Under the pieces are notes generated by a model. The model saw only the letters and a program-made list of their open reading frames with translations, searched no databases and was not told the origin of the DNA. A program made the position numbers and the translations under genes. From Allonocardiopsis opalescens (lineage in GTDB: Bacteria > Actinomycetota > Actinomycetes > Streptosporangiales > Streptosporangiaceae), in the NCBI RefSeq assembly GCF_003002095.1, contig NZ_PVZC01000006.1:372001-436000 (forward strand): 64,000 bases of DNA. The letters run 5' to 3'. Below, one piece after another: positions 26,734 through 35,310 of the stretch (within the stretch, counting starts at the first letter, position 1; every line of letters begins with the position of its first letter).

Positions 26734-27470
26734 GCGCGCCCGGGCCCGAGGCGGTGGCCGACTGGCTGCACCGCGGCACCCTGCTGTTCCGGCGGCTCAC
26801 CGACACCGTCCCGGCGCACGCCCTGGCCGAGCCCTCGCTGCTGCCCGGCTGGACCCGCGCCCACGTCGTCGCGCACGTCGCCCGCAATGCCGACGCGCTG
26901 GTGAACCTGCTGACCTGGGCGCGCACCGGGGTGGAGACCCTTATGTACCCCAGCAGGGAGCGGCGCGACGCCGATATCGAGGCGGGCGCCGCCTGGCCGG
27001 CCGACCGGCTGCGGCCCGACCTGCACGCCGCCTGCGAGCGCTTCGCCGAGGCGGTGCGCACGATGCCCGCCGACCGCTGGTCCTACACAGTCACCAGCGC
27101 GCAGGGCCGGCCCATCCCGGCGCGCGAGGCGCCGTGGATGCGGGTGCGTGAGCTGTGGATCCACGCCGTCGACCTCGACAGCGGCATCGGCTTCGCCGAG
27201 CTGCCCGCCGACCTGGTCGACGCACTGCTCACCGACGTCGCGGCCAAGCTGGGCTCGGCGCCCGGCGCCGTGCCGGTGCGGCTGGCCGCCACGGACCGCG
27301 AGGGCGTGTGGTCGCTGGGCCCTGATGCCGGTGCCGCCGCCGTCCCCGCCGTGCACGGCTCGGCCGCCGAGCTGCTGGGCTGGCTGGCCGGCCGGACCCA
27401 GGGCAAGGAGCTGCTGGTCCTGGGCGACGGTGGCGCGGGCTCGCTGCCGCCGCTGCCCCGCTGGCTGTAG
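26730..27470 (+). CDS. Mycothiol-dependent maleylpyruvate isomerase
   Basis: 246 residues, start GTG overlapping the hydrolase stop (GTGA). DinB/MDMPI four-helix fold: LLPGWTRAHVVAHVARNADAL (metal His) and the C-terminal MDMPI domain with RVRELWIHAVDLDSG (metal Glu/His). It isomerises maleylpyruvate to fumarylpyruvate using mycothiol as cofactor, the actinobacterial replacement for glutathione-dependent isomerases. With its two upstream partners it completes 3-hydroxybenzoate to fumarate plus pyruvate. Confidence 0.9.
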   Translation: MSAPGPEAVADWLHRGTLLFRRLTDTVPAHALAEPSLLPGWTRAHVVAHVARNADALVNLLTWARTGVETLMYPSRERRDADIEAGAAWPADRLRPDLHAACERFAEAVRTMPADRWSYTVTSAQGRPIPAREAPWMRVRELWIHAVDLDSGIGFAELPADLVDALLTDVAAKLGSAPGAVPVRLAATDREGVWSLGPDAGAAAVPAVHGSAAELLGWLAGRTQGKELLVLGDGGAGSLPPLPRWL

Positions 27471-27533
27471 CCCGGGGCGGCGGATTCCGGCGGACGGCTG
27501 GCGCGGCGGTGCGCAGGGCGGCACCATCGGGTC

Positions 27534-29267
27534 ATGGGCGCCGCATCCACTCCCCCAGCCCCCGACCGCTTCGACTACGACGTGCTGGTGATCGGCTCGG
27601 GCTTCGGCGGCTCGGTGTCGGCGCTGCGGCTGACCGAGAAGGGCTACCGGGTCGGCGTGCTGGAGGCCGGGCGGCGCTTCACCCCCGACGAGCTGCCGAA
27701 GACCTCCTGGCGGCTGGCGCGCTTCCTGTGGGCGCCGGCGCTGGGCCTGTTCGGCATCCAGCGGGTGCACCTGCTGCGCAATGTGGTGGTGCTGGCGGGC
27801 GCGGGCGTCGGCGGCGGCTCGCTGAACTACGCCAACACGCTGTACGAACCGCTCGACCCCTTCTTCGCCGACCCCCAGTGGCGGCACATCACCGACTGGA
27901 AGGCGGAGCTGGCGCCCTACTACGACCAGGCCAAGCGGATGCTCGGCGTCACGCTGAACCCGTCCACCACCCCCGCCGACGTGCAGATGCGCCGGGTCGC
28001 CGAGGAGATGGGGGTGGGCGGGAGCTTCCACCTCGCGCCCGTCGGCGTCTACTTCGGCGAGCCGGGCCGCGAGGTGCCCGACCCCTACTTCGGCGGTGCC
28101 GGGCCGCGGCGCAGCGGCTGCCTGGAGTGCGGGGAGTGCATGACGGGCTGCCGGCACGGCGCCAAGAACGCGCTGACCGAGAACTACCTGTACCTGGCCG
28201 AGCGCGCGGGCGCCCGGGTGCACCCGATGACCACGGCCGTGCGGGTGCAGCCGCGCCGCGGCGGCGGCTACCTGGTGCGCACCGCGCGCACCGGCTCGGG
28301 GCGGCGGCGCACCTTCGCCGCCCGCCAGGTGGTGTTCGCGGCCGGCACGATGGGCACGCAGCGGCTGCTGCACCGGATGGCCGGCGAGCGGCGGCTGCCC
28401 CGGCTCTCCCGTCGGCTCGGCCACCTGACCAGGACGAACTCCGAGGCGCTGCTGGGCGCGATGGCGACGCGCTTTCCCGGCGAGTACGACTTCACCCGGG
28501 GCGTGGCCATCACCTCGTCCTTCCACCCCGACCCCGTCACCCACGTCGAGCCGGTCCGCTACGGCAAGGGCTCGAACCTGATGGGCCTGGTCAAGACCCT
28601 GCTGGTCGACGGCGGCGGCCGGGTGCCGCGCTGGGCGCTGCTGCTGCGCGAACTGGCCCGCGAGTGGCGCCGGCTGCCGACGCTGCTGTCGGTGCGCCGC
28701 TTCTCGGAGCGCTCGGTGATCGCCCTGGTCATGCAGGCCCGCGACAACTCGATCACGGTGTTCCGCAAGCGGGGCCTCTTCGGGTACCGCCTCAGCTCCC
28801 GGCAGGGCCACGGCGAGCCGAATCCGTCGTGGATTCCGGCCGGGAACGAGGCGGTGCGGCGGCTGGCCCGCAATATCGGCGGTGTCGCGGGCGGCAACTG
28901 GGGCGAGGTGTTCGGCATGCCGATGACCGCGCACTTCCTCGGCGGCTGCGTCATCGGCGACTCCCCGGAGACGGGCGTGGTCGACCCCTACCACCGGGTG
29001 TACGGCCACCCGGGCCTGCACGTGGTCGACGGGTCCGCGGTCTCGGCCAACCTCGGGGTGAACCCCTCGCTGACGATCACCGCGCAGGCCGAGCGCGCGA
29101 TGGCCCTGTGGCCCAACCGCGGCGAGCCCGACCCGCGCCCGCCCCTGGGCGAGCCGTACCGGCGGCTGCCGCCGGTACCACCGGCCGCCCCGGCCGTCCC
29201 AGAGCATGCGCCCGGGGCGCTGCGCCTGCCCGTCATCCCGGTCCCGCCGGTGCCGCCGCGGCCGTGA
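27534..29267 (+). CDS. GMC oxidoreductase, ChoD-like (cholesterol-oxidase family)
   Basis: 577 residues, the length of mycobacterial ChoD, and similar to it end to end as I recall that sequence (YDVLVIGSGFGGSVSALRLTEKG, QGHGEPNPSWIP, TAHFLGGCVIGDSPETG). FAD motif at 18-37. A ferredoxin-like cysteine cluster CLECGECMTGCRHGAKN sits at about 200. The C-terminal GMC signature is VVDGSAVSANLGVNPSLTITAQAER. The family is annotated as cholesterol oxidase, but true cholesterol oxidation by ChoD proteins is disputed, so a sterol or other hydrophobic alcohol is only a guess. Separated from the gentisate operon by 63 bp with a weak ribosome site. Confidence 0.85.
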   Translation: MGAASTPPAPDRFDYDVLVIGSGFGGSVSALRLTEKGYRVGVLEAGRRFTPDELPKTSWRLARFLWAPALGLFGIQRVHLLRNVVVLAGAGVGGGSLNYANTLYEPLDPFFADPQWRHITDWKAELAPYYDQAKRMLGVTLNPSTTPADVQMRRVAEEMGVGGSFHLAPVGVYFGEPGREVPDPYFGGAGPRRSGCLECGECMTGCRHGAKNALTENYLYLAERAGARVHPMTTAVRVQPRRGGGYLVRTARTGSGRRRTFAARQVVFAAGTMGTQRLLHRMAGERRLPRLSRRLGHLTRTNSEALLGAMATRFPGEYDFTRGVAITSSFHPDPVTHVEPVRYGKGSNLMGLVKTLLVDGGGRVPRWALLLRELAREWRRLPTLLSVRRFSERSVIALVMQARDNSITVFRKRGLFGYRLSSRQGHGEPNPSWIPAGNEAVRRLARNIGGVAGGNWGEVFGMPMTAHFLGGCVIGDSPETGVVDPYHRVYGHPGLHVVDGSAVSANLGVNPSLTITAQAERAMALWPNRGEPDPRPPLGEPYRRLPPVPPAAPAVPEHAPGALRLPVIPVPPVPPRP

Positions 29268-29340
29268 CCTGCGCCGGCGCGGGGGCGGGCGCGGTCGGGC
29301 CGGGTGTGCCGGGGCAGCTCGGGCGGAGTGGCCTGAGCCA

Positions 29341-29372
29341 TATAACCAACTAATTTAGTTAATTTAATAGGA
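29341..29372. promoter_or_regulatory. AT-rich promoter/operator before the winged-helix gene
   Basis: A 32-bp almost GC-free stretch with a TATAAC -10-like hexamer (29341-29346) and a perfect 13-bp inverted repeat AACTAA-T-TTAGTT (29348-29360), about 66 bp before the start codon of the regulator at 29426. Confidence 0.55.
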
Positions 29373-29425
29373 AATGCAGGTCATGATGGCTGAGAGCACT
29401 GTCCCCCACCCCTCAGGAGGCCGAG

Positions 29426-29905
29426 ATGCCATCGCGCGCGACCGCCGCACCGCTCGCCGTACCCGGCCTCACCGAGCCCCTGGTCGGCGTCATCCCGATC
29501 GATGACGGCGACCGCCTGATGGTGGTGGTGGGCCGCATCGTGGAGCGCACCGGCCGCCGGGCTCCGGCCGAGCCGCGACACCCGCGGCCGCACGACCCCC
29601 TGGTCGTCGACCGCGACTCCCACCGCGCCTGGCTCGACGGCGACCTGCTCGACCTCACGCACCGCGAGTTCGAACTCCTCGCCCACCTGCACGAGACCCA
29701 GGGCCGCGCCTGGAGCCGCCGCCAACTCATCGCGCGGCTGTGGGGCGGCGACCCCGCCGCGGGGAGCCGCACCGTCGACGTGCACGTCCACCGGCTCCGC
29801 CGCAAGCTGCGCCACCACGCCGCCCGGCTGGTCACGGTCCGCGGCGTCGGCTACCGCTTCGAGCCCGGGCCTCCCGCGCCGCCGTCGCCCGAGCCGCCCG
29901 CCTAG
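29426..29905 (+). CDS. Orphan winged-helix (OmpR/PhoB-type) DNA-binding protein without receiver domain
   Basis: 159 residues, ATG with AGGAGG upstream. The C-terminal two thirds are a Trans_reg_C domain: DLTHREFELLAHLHETQGRAWSRRQLIARLWG, then RTVDVHVHRLRRKLRHH and the wing VRGVGYRFEPG. The first 65 residues are not a receiver: they lack the aspartate pocket and read as a short beta-rich segment (LVGVIPIDDGDRLMVVVGRIVERTG). No histidine kinase is nearby. Similar receiver-less proteins are common in Streptomyces. Possibly autoregulated through the adjacent palindrome. Confidence 0.85.
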   Translation: MPSRATAAPLAVPGLTEPLVGVIPIDDGDRLMVVVGRIVERTGRRAPAEPRHPRPHDPLVVDRDSHRAWLDGDLLDLTHREFELLAHLHETQGRAWSRRQLIARLWGGDPAAGSRTVDVHVHRLRRKLRHHAARLVTVRGVGYRFEPGPPAPPSPEPPA

Positions 29906-29966
29906 CGGCGCCCGCCGCCGCGTGCCGACGGCAGCGCTGTCGCCCGTGGCTGCGATGCTGGCCGGC

Positions 29967-30317
29967 ATGGACGACACCGAGGACATGCGCGAAGAGGCCA
30001 TCCCGATCCTGCGGGTGGCGGACGCCGCCGCCGCGACCGCCTGGTACGCGCGCCTGGGCTTCACCAAGCAGTGGGAGCACCGCTTCGAACCCGCGCTGCC
30101 CGCCTTCGTCGAGGTGGCCCGCGGTCCGGTGCGGCTCTTCCTGTCCGAGCACACCGGCGACGCCCGCCCCGACACCCTGGTCTACCTGCGCGTCCGCGAT
30201 GTCGACACCATCGCCGCCGACTTCGGCGCCGAGGTGTCCGAGGCACCGTGGGCCCGCGAGATCGAACTCCGCGACCCTGACGGCAACCGGTTGCGCATCG
30301 GCACCCCGACCGAGTGA
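29967..30317 (+). CDS. VOC/glyoxalase-bleomycin resistance family protein
   Basis: 116 residues from ATG 29967 (29955 and 29985 also possible). Two beta-alpha-beta-beta-beta modules: AIPILRVADAAAATAWYARLGFTKQWEHRF and VYLRVRDVDTIAADFGAEV ... EIELRDPDGNRLRIGTP. The C-terminal DPDGNRL is typical of bleomycin-resistance/dioxygenase-like members. It might bind a drug or act as an isomerase; nothing nearby specifies which. Confidence 0.8.
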   Translation: MDDTEDMREEAIPILRVADAAAATAWYARLGFTKQWEHRFEPALPAFVEVARGPVRLFLSEHTGDARPDTLVYLRVRDVDTIAADFGAEVSEAPWAREIELRDPDGNRLRIGTPTE

Positions 30318-30324
30318 GCCTTGG

Positions 30325-30346
30325 CCGGTCCGGCGGATCGGACCGG
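30325..30346. terminator. Hairpin after the VOC gene
   Basis: 8-bp stem CCGGTCCG / CGGACCGG, 8 bp past the stop codon, between converging genes. Confidence 0.55.
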
Positions 30347-30516
30347 TGCGCGGCTGAGCGCGCACGCGGTGGCCCGGTGCTCGCGGCGGCTCCGGCCGCG
30401 CGCCCCTGGCGGCATCCGGCTGAACTGCCGAGCCGGAGCGGAGGCACCGTCTCCGACCCGTCTGAACGCGCACTGCCGCAGCCCTTTGGGCGCCACGGCG
30501 GGAAGGCGGCACCGGA

Positions 30517-31137
30517 TCAGCCCTGTTCGGCTCCGGTGTAGAAGGCGGCCGTGTGCTCCGAGACGCGGCGCGCCGCCTCCGGATCCGCCCCGGACGCGAT
30601 GTGCGCCTCGGCCCATGCCGCGGCGGTGCGGCGGATGAACTCGGTGCCGTCCGGCGTCGCGTTGACCTCCTCCATCCCGGCGGGCGTGCCGCGCGGATCG
30701 TCGGCCAGGTGCAGCGCGAGCGCCAGCAGGGAGCCGTCCCAGCCGACCCCGGTGGCGCTGGGCCCGTAGGTGCGCCAGTGCTCGTTGTCGGGCACCAGGT
30801 GCTCCAGCCTGAGCACCGCCCGGCCGCCCTCCTCGCTCAGGGTCAGCTCGACGCGGCTGGTGTCGCCGCCGTACTCCCAGGTGATCCGGAGCAGATTCGG
30901 GGCCGCGCAGCGCTCGATGGTGCCGCTGGTGGCACTGGCGTCCAACCGGTACCGCCCGCCCTCGCGCAGCTCGCCGCTCACCGCGTCGAACCAGCGCGGC
31001 AGCCGCTCGGCGTTGGTGCAGGCGTCCCAGAGGTCCTCGACGCTCGTGTCGTAGGTCCGGGTCAGGATCACCGCCTTCGACGCGCCGCCGTCCACCACCT
31101 CGCGGCGGGCCCGCCCGATCTGGTCGAGGATGTCCAT
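30517..31137 (-). CDS. SRPBCC (AHSA1-like) ligand-binding protein
   Basis: 206 residues from ATG 31137 with GGAGG 8 nt upstream. START/Bet v1-like fold of the Aha1 N-terminal-homology family: AVILTRTYDTSVEDLWDACTNAERLPRWF, the family opening, then EGGRYRLDASATSGTIERC, and a C-terminal helix region (GVGWDGSLLALALHL). An extra 60-residue C-terminal tail (EFIRRTAAAWAEAHIASG) is common in actinobacterial members. Such proteins often pair with ArsR regulators, but none is adjacent here. Confidence 0.85.
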   Translation of the reverse strand: MDILDQIGRARREVVDGGASKAVILTRTYDTSVEDLWDACTNAERLPRWFDAVSGELREGGRYRLDASATSGTIERCAAPNLLRITWEYGGDTSRVELTLSEEGGRAVLRLEHLVPDNEHWRTYGPSATGVGWDGSLLALALHLADDPRGTPAGMEEVNATPDGTEFIRRTAAAWAEAHIASGADPEAARRVSEHTAAFYTGAEQG

Positions 31138-31232
31138 CGCCGTACCTCCGTCGTGGTCCTGCGCTCCCGCTCGCGGCGCGAGCGGTCCTCGGCAGGTGCG
31201 GCGGACGCACCGCCTCCGAACGCGCACACGGC

Positions 31233-31262
31233 ACTGTATTCGTCCACACTTATATTAGTCAA
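31233..31262 (-). promoter_or_regulatory. Promoter of the SRPBCC gene
   Basis: Minus strand: -35 TTGACT (31257-31262), 18-bp spacer, -10 TACAGT (31233-31238), about 96 bp before the start codon. AT-rich relative to its surroundings. Confidence 0.6.
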
Positions 31263-32001
31263 TGCACATCAGCCCAGGTAAAGTACTTAGAGGCCCGCTG
31301 CACGCCGCAGCAGGACGGCGATTCCGCGCCTTCCCCGGGCCATCGAAGCGGCGCCCCACCGCGCGAGCCGCGCCAGGACGGCCAAGGTCTGCGATGCGGA
31401 CGTAACGACGGCCGCCCGATACCGCACGAGCCGCACAGGGCCGGCGAGTCGCCACCGGTATCCGGACGCGCCGTACCGGCTACCCGCAGCGCACCGGTGA
31501 AAGCCCATGATCCGCAAGCGCCATCGGCCGCCCCGATCCGTCAGACCGCCCGCCGCCCGCCATCAGCCGCCGGCGGCGCACCCCGGCGAACCGGAACGCG
31601 AACCGACTCCCCCCACCCCGCCGCGCAGCCCCACGCCGAACGCCGCCCGCCCCCGCCACACCCAAACCCCACCCACCCACACCCCCGCCCTCCCTGGGGG
31701 GACGACCCCGAAACCAGCATCTCGCGGTTCACGCCGCCCTGACCAGGGGCTACCGCCGGTTGTGGATAACTTCGACCGACCGCCCGCGCCTGTGGACAGC
31801 GCGAAGCCGCCGACCGCCGACCCGCGTTACCGTCCCGGCATGGACACCACCAGCTCTACCACCGGCGTCCGCCCGCGGGCGGGCTCGCCGACCGCTCCGG
31901 GCGCCGATCACGGGCGGCACGCGTTCACCGCCGCCGCGCGCGTGCGATCGGACCGATGCCGGCCCGGCGTGCTCGGGCGCCGGGCCGGACGGCGCGAGCC
32001 G
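31263..32001. other. Long intergenic region, no convincing gene
   Basis: 739 bp between the SRPBCC promoter and the end of the kinase gene. Open frames here have skewed Pro/Arg composition and no ribosome sites. Bases 31590-31700 are cytosine-rich on the plus strand. The region holds one copy of a repeated element (31682-31799). Confidence 0.6.
31682..31799. repeat. Repeated intergenic element, copy A
   Basis: Starts with CCCCCGCCCTCCCTGGGGGG (31682-31701), then TTGTGGATAA (31760-31769) and CTGTGGACAG (31790-31799). The same 20-mer and the same pair of boxes with the same 30-bp offset recur at 35118-35233. On the complementary strand the boxes read TTATCCACAA and CTGTCCACAG, that is, DnaA-box-like sequences. 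Confidence 0.7.
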
Positions 32002-33654
32002 TCAGCCGGACGCCTGCGGGTCGGTGTCGTCGCCCTGGTCGGGCGGGTCGTCGGGCGGGTCGACCGGCTCGGTGCCCGGGTCGGTGGGCGTCTCGGTGGT
32101 CTGCTCGCCGTCGTCGGGCTCGCTGGTCTCGTCGTCGGGCTCATCGGTGTCGGCGGGCTGCGACGGGGCGCCGCTGCTCTGCCAGCCCGGCGACTGGCCG
32201 GTCCAGCCGGAGTCGGTGGGCCCCGGTTCGACCCAGCCCTGCCCGGGTTCCGACTCGGTGTCGGTCGGGTCGGTCTCCGGCTCCGGGGTGCCGACGGACT
32301 GCTCGACGGGGTCGGGCGTCTCGTTGGCCACCCGGTCGCCGCGCGCCTCGCCGCCGAACAGGCCGGGCAGGATGAGCCAGCCCGCGATGCCCAGCACCGC
32401 CAGCACCGCGACGACGCCCGCGATCGGCACGGCCGGGTGCAGCCCGTGCGTCCATTTCGGCAGCCACGGCCGCTGCGGCCCGCCAGGGCCGCCCGGGCCA
32501 CCGGGCCCGCTGGGGCCGGACCGGTCCGGGCCACCGGGACCGCCCGCGCCGGCGGCGCCCGCAACGGCCGGCGGGCCCACCGCCGTGGCCGGGGCGCCCG
32601 GGGCGGTGACGTCCGTGCCCGCGATCCTGGCGGCCTTCATCGTGGCGGCGTCGGGGGCGGCCTGCGCGGCCGTCTCGTCGAGGCCGGGGGCGGCTGCGCC
32701 GACCGCGCCCACCGGCAGGGTCGGCGGCGCGTCGGAGGCGTCCGCACGCGTGTGCGCGGGCGGCACCACGAAGGGGGCCAGCACGGTGGAGGCGTCGGCC
32801 ACCCGGGAGGATGCGTCGGCCAGTGTCTCGTCCACCGGGCGGCCGGCCACCGCAGGGTCGTTTCCGAGCAGCATCGACAGCAGTTCGCCGCTGGTGGGCC
32901 GCTTGTCGGGATCCTTGTTCAGGGAGGCCGCCACGATCTCGCGCAGCGGCCCTTCCAGGCCGTCCAGCCGCGGCGGTTCGTGCAGCACCTGCTGGATGAC
33001 CGTGACGATCGTCTCGCCGGGGAACGGAGCGGTGCCGGTGGCGGCGAAGGCCATCACGCCGCCCCAGGCGAAGACGTCGACCGCGGTGCCGACCACGGCG
33101 CCCCTGATCTGCTCCGGCGCCATGTAGGCGGGGGTGCCGAGCACGGAGCCGGTCTGAGTGGCGGTCTCCTCCAGCGAGCGGGCGATGCCGAAGTCGATGA
33201 CGCGGGGCCCGTCGGGGCCCAGCAGCACGTTGGCGGGCTTGAAGTCGCGGTGCACCACCCCGGCCTGGTGGATGGCGACCAGCGCCGTCGCGGTGGCGAC
33301 CGCGAGGCGGTCCAGCGCGGCTCCGGTGCGCGGCCCCTCGGTGAGCACCGCCTCGCGCAGTGACGGACCGGGCACGTACTCGCTGACCACGTAGGGCGGT
33401 ACCGCGTCGAGGTCGGCGTCGAGGACGGCTGCCGTGCAGAACGGCGCCACCTTGCGGGCGGCGTCGACCTCCTTCTCGAAGCGGCGCAGCAGCCGCTGGT
33501 CGGTGGCGAGGCCCGCCCCTAGCACCTTGACGGCGGCCTGCCCGCCGCCGGGCCGCTCGGCGAGGTAGACGACCCCCTGGGCGCCATGGCCCAATCGGCC
33601 GACCAGCCGGTACGCGCCGACCTCGGTCGGGTCGTTCGGCAACAGGTCCTGCAT
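32002..33654 (-). CDS. Membrane-anchored PknB-type Ser/Thr protein kinase
   Basis: 550 residues. Kinase domain 1-260: glycine loop GRLGHGAQGVVYLAE, lysine in AAVKVLG, catalytic loop VVHRDFKPANVLL, DFG in VIDFGIAR, and GTPAYMAPEQIRG. A Pro/Ala/Gly linker leads to one transmembrane helix (about 425-447, VPIAGVVAVLAVLGIAGWLIL) and a 100-residue acidic extracellular tail rich in Thr, Pro, Asp and Glu, with no PASTA domain. Hence a sensor with an unstructured surface tail, typical of streptomycete-like kinases. Stands alone; substrates unknown. Confidence 0.93.
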   Translation of the reverse strand: MQDLLPNDPTEVGAYRLVGRLGHGAQGVVYLAERPGGGQAAVKVLGAGLATDQRLLRRFEKEVDAARKVAPFCTAAVLDADLDAVPPYVVSEYVPGPSLREAVLTEGPRTGAALDRLAVATATALVAIHQAGVVHRDFKPANVLLGPDGPRVIDFGIARSLEETATQTGSVLGTPAYMAPEQIRGAVVGTAVDVFAWGGVMAFAATGTAPFPGETIVTVIQQVLHEPPRLDGLEGPLREIVAASLNKDPDKRPTSGELLSMLLGNDPAVAGRPVDETLADASSRVADASTVLAPFVVPPAHTRADASDAPPTLPVGAVGAAAPGLDETAAQAAPDAATMKAARIAGTDVTAPGAPATAVGPPAVAGAAGAGGPGGPDRSGPSGPGGPGGPGGPQRPWLPKWTHGLHPAVPIAGVVAVLAVLGIAGWLILPGLFGGEARGDRVANETPDPVEQSVGTPEPETDPTDTESEPGQGWVEPGPTDSGWTGQSPGWQSSGAPSQPADTDEPDDETSEPDDGEQTTETPTDPGTEPVDPPDDPPDQGDDTDPQASG

Positions 33655-33785
33655 CGCCCCCTCCTCGCGGGTCCGTGCGCACGGGCTCCGCGATGATTAT
33701 CGCGCGGCCGGTACCCGACAAGATATGCGCGCCGACGCGGGCGCCGCTGCGCCCAGGCTTCCCGAGCCGGTCCCGCCTAACCGGC

Positions 33786-33816
33786 TTGACCCTGACGTAA
33801 GGTCAGGCCGCACCCT
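33786..33816 (+). promoter_or_regulatory. MerR-type promoter/operator of the TipAL-like gene
   Basis: -35 TTGACC (33786-33791) followed by the dyad CCTGAC-N5-GTCAGG (33791-33807), which fills a lengthened spacer before a weak -10 (about 33811-33816). A dyad between widely spaced promoter elements is the known layout of MerR-activated, autoregulated genes such as tipA. Confidence 0.7.
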
Positions 33817-33868
33817 GGACCAGCGACAACAGGGGCCCGAACGGTCGGGTGCCGGCGGCGGGAGAGCC

Positions 33869-34639
33869 ATGGATCACTCGGTCGGCGAGGTCGCCGCGTT
33901 CGCGGGGGTGACCGTGCGGACGCTGCACCACTACGACCGGATCGGCCTGCTGAGGCCGACCGGGCGCAGCGGCGCCGGCTACCGGCGGTACGGCGAGTGC
34001 GACCTCGAACGGCTGCAGCAGATCCTCTTCTACCGCGAGCTGGGCTTCTCCCTGGACGACATCGGCACCATCCTCGACGACCCGTCGACCGACTCCGCGG
34101 CGCATCTGCGCCGCCAGCACCGGCTGCTGAACGAGCGGATCGGCCGCCTGCGGGGCATGGTCGCCGCGGTGGAACGCGCTTTGGAGGCGATGACCATGGG
34201 AAACGCGCTCACTCCCCAGGAGCGTTTCGAGCTGTTCGGCGACTACCTCGCCGACGACTACGCCAAGGAGGCCGAGGAGCGGTGGGGCGGCACCGCCGAG
34301 TGGGACGAGTCCCAGCGCAAGACGGCCGCGTACACCAAGGACGACTGGCGGCGGCTCAAGGCCGAGGGCGCCGACGTGGAACGGCGGCTGGCCGAGGCCA
34401 TGCGGGACGGCGCCGAACCGAGCAGCACCCGGGCGATGGACCTGGCCGAAGAGCATCGCTCGCACATCACCCGCTGGTTCTACACCTGCGACACAGCCAT
34501 CCACCGGGGCCTGACGGCGATGTACGCCGAGGACCCGAGGTTCCGCGCCTACTACGACGGGGCCGCGCCCGGCCTCGCGGAGTACGTGCGCGACGCGGCG
34601 GCCGCCAACGCCGACCGCGTCGAGGCGGCCGAGGGCTGA
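33869..34639 (+). CDS. TipAL-type MerR regulator
   Basis: 256 residues, ATG with GGGAGAG upstream. MerR helix-turn-helix SVGEVAAFAGVTVRTLHHYDRIGLLRPTGRS (in parts, 3-35), coiled-coil dimer helix (about 75-110), then the C-terminal TipAS antibiotic-binding domain with its internal-start-like methionine MTMGNALTPQERFELFGDY. TipAL proteins bind thiopeptides such as thiostrepton covalently and activate drug-tolerance genes; TipAS alone can be made from an internal start and sequester drug. The C-terminal globin-like helices (SHITRWFYTCDTAIHRGLTAMYAEDPRF) contain a cysteine that could serve as the reactive site. The dyad-type promoter suggests autoregulation. Confidence 0.9.
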   Translation: MDHSVGEVAAFAGVTVRTLHHYDRIGLLRPTGRSGAGYRRYGECDLERLQQILFYRELGFSLDDIGTILDDPSTDSAAHLRRQHRLLNERIGRLRGMVAAVERALEAMTMGNALTPQERFELFGDYLADDYAKEAEERWGGTAEWDESQRKTAAYTKDDWRRLKAEGADVERRLAEAMRDGAEPSSTRAMDLAEEHRSHITRWFYTCDTAIHRGLTAMYAEDPRFRAYYDGAAPGLAEYVRDAAAANADRVEAAEG

Positions 34640-35117
34640 GGGTCCTGAAGGGTTCGGCCGTCAGACCGGAGGCTCGGCACAGGCAAGGCGCCCGCCGGGG
34701 ACGGGACCGCGCAGGCGCGCGGTGGCCGACTCACACCGCAGGACGGCACGGACGGCGGTCGCCCGGCACCCGAGCCGCCCATGGCGGAGCCGCCGGTACC
34801 GGACCCGGGTTCCGACGCACGACAGGGCCGGCGGCGGCCGCCACCTACGGCCATGCACGACCGGGCTGACAGTGCCCGTGGCAGCATCCGCCGGCCGGCT
34901 CAGGTGCCCTCCGACCAGGCTCGGCACGGCACCGCCCGACAGGCGGCCCGCACCGGGCGCGGAGTGAGTCGTCGGAACAGCCGAGCCGGAGTAGTCGGAT
35001 TCGACCTCTAGCCCGGTGGCCGCTTCCTCTCTCTCCTGACCGGTTTCCCTTCCTTTCGGCCAGGGGCCCTTGCACGTGGAAATGGTAGACGTTTCACATA
35101 ATTCCCCCGTAGACATT

Positions 35118-35233
35118 CCCCCGCCCTCCCTGGGGGGCTCCCCGAGAACAATTCTGCTGCTTCAGCGTGCGCCGGGCGAGGTGCGGACGGGGGTTGTGGA
35201 TAAGTCGCCGGGGCGGCCCCGGGCTGTGGACGG
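35118..35233. repeat. Repeated intergenic element, copy B
   Basis: CCCCCGCCCTCCCTGGGGGG at 35118-35137, TTGTGGATAA at 35194-35203 and CTGTGGACGG at 35224-35233. Same order as copy A; box-to-box offset is identical (30 bp) and 20-mer-to-box offset differs by 2 bp (76 against 78). The sequence between the conserved blocks is not conserved. Confidence 0.7.
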
Positions 35234-35310
35234 CGGGCTTGACGGGGGCGGCCCGTTGCGGTGGTCTGCGGAGGCGGCCTCGCGCGAAGCTGCCATCGGC
35301 CTCGGGCGGA

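Noticed and set aside
27534-29267. Naming the GMC protein a cholesterol oxidase
   Set aside because: Similarity to ChoD is strong, but sterol oxidation by ChoD proteins is not settled, so only family membership is claimed.
31287-31742. Several open frames in the region after the SRPBCC gene
   Set aside because: Skewed Pro, Arg and Gly content and no starts with ribosome sites.
34661-35116. Long open frame on the minus strand between the TipAL and hydrolase genes
   Set aside because: Unnatural amino-acid composition, no ribosome site and no recognisable motif; GC-rich DNA has few stops.
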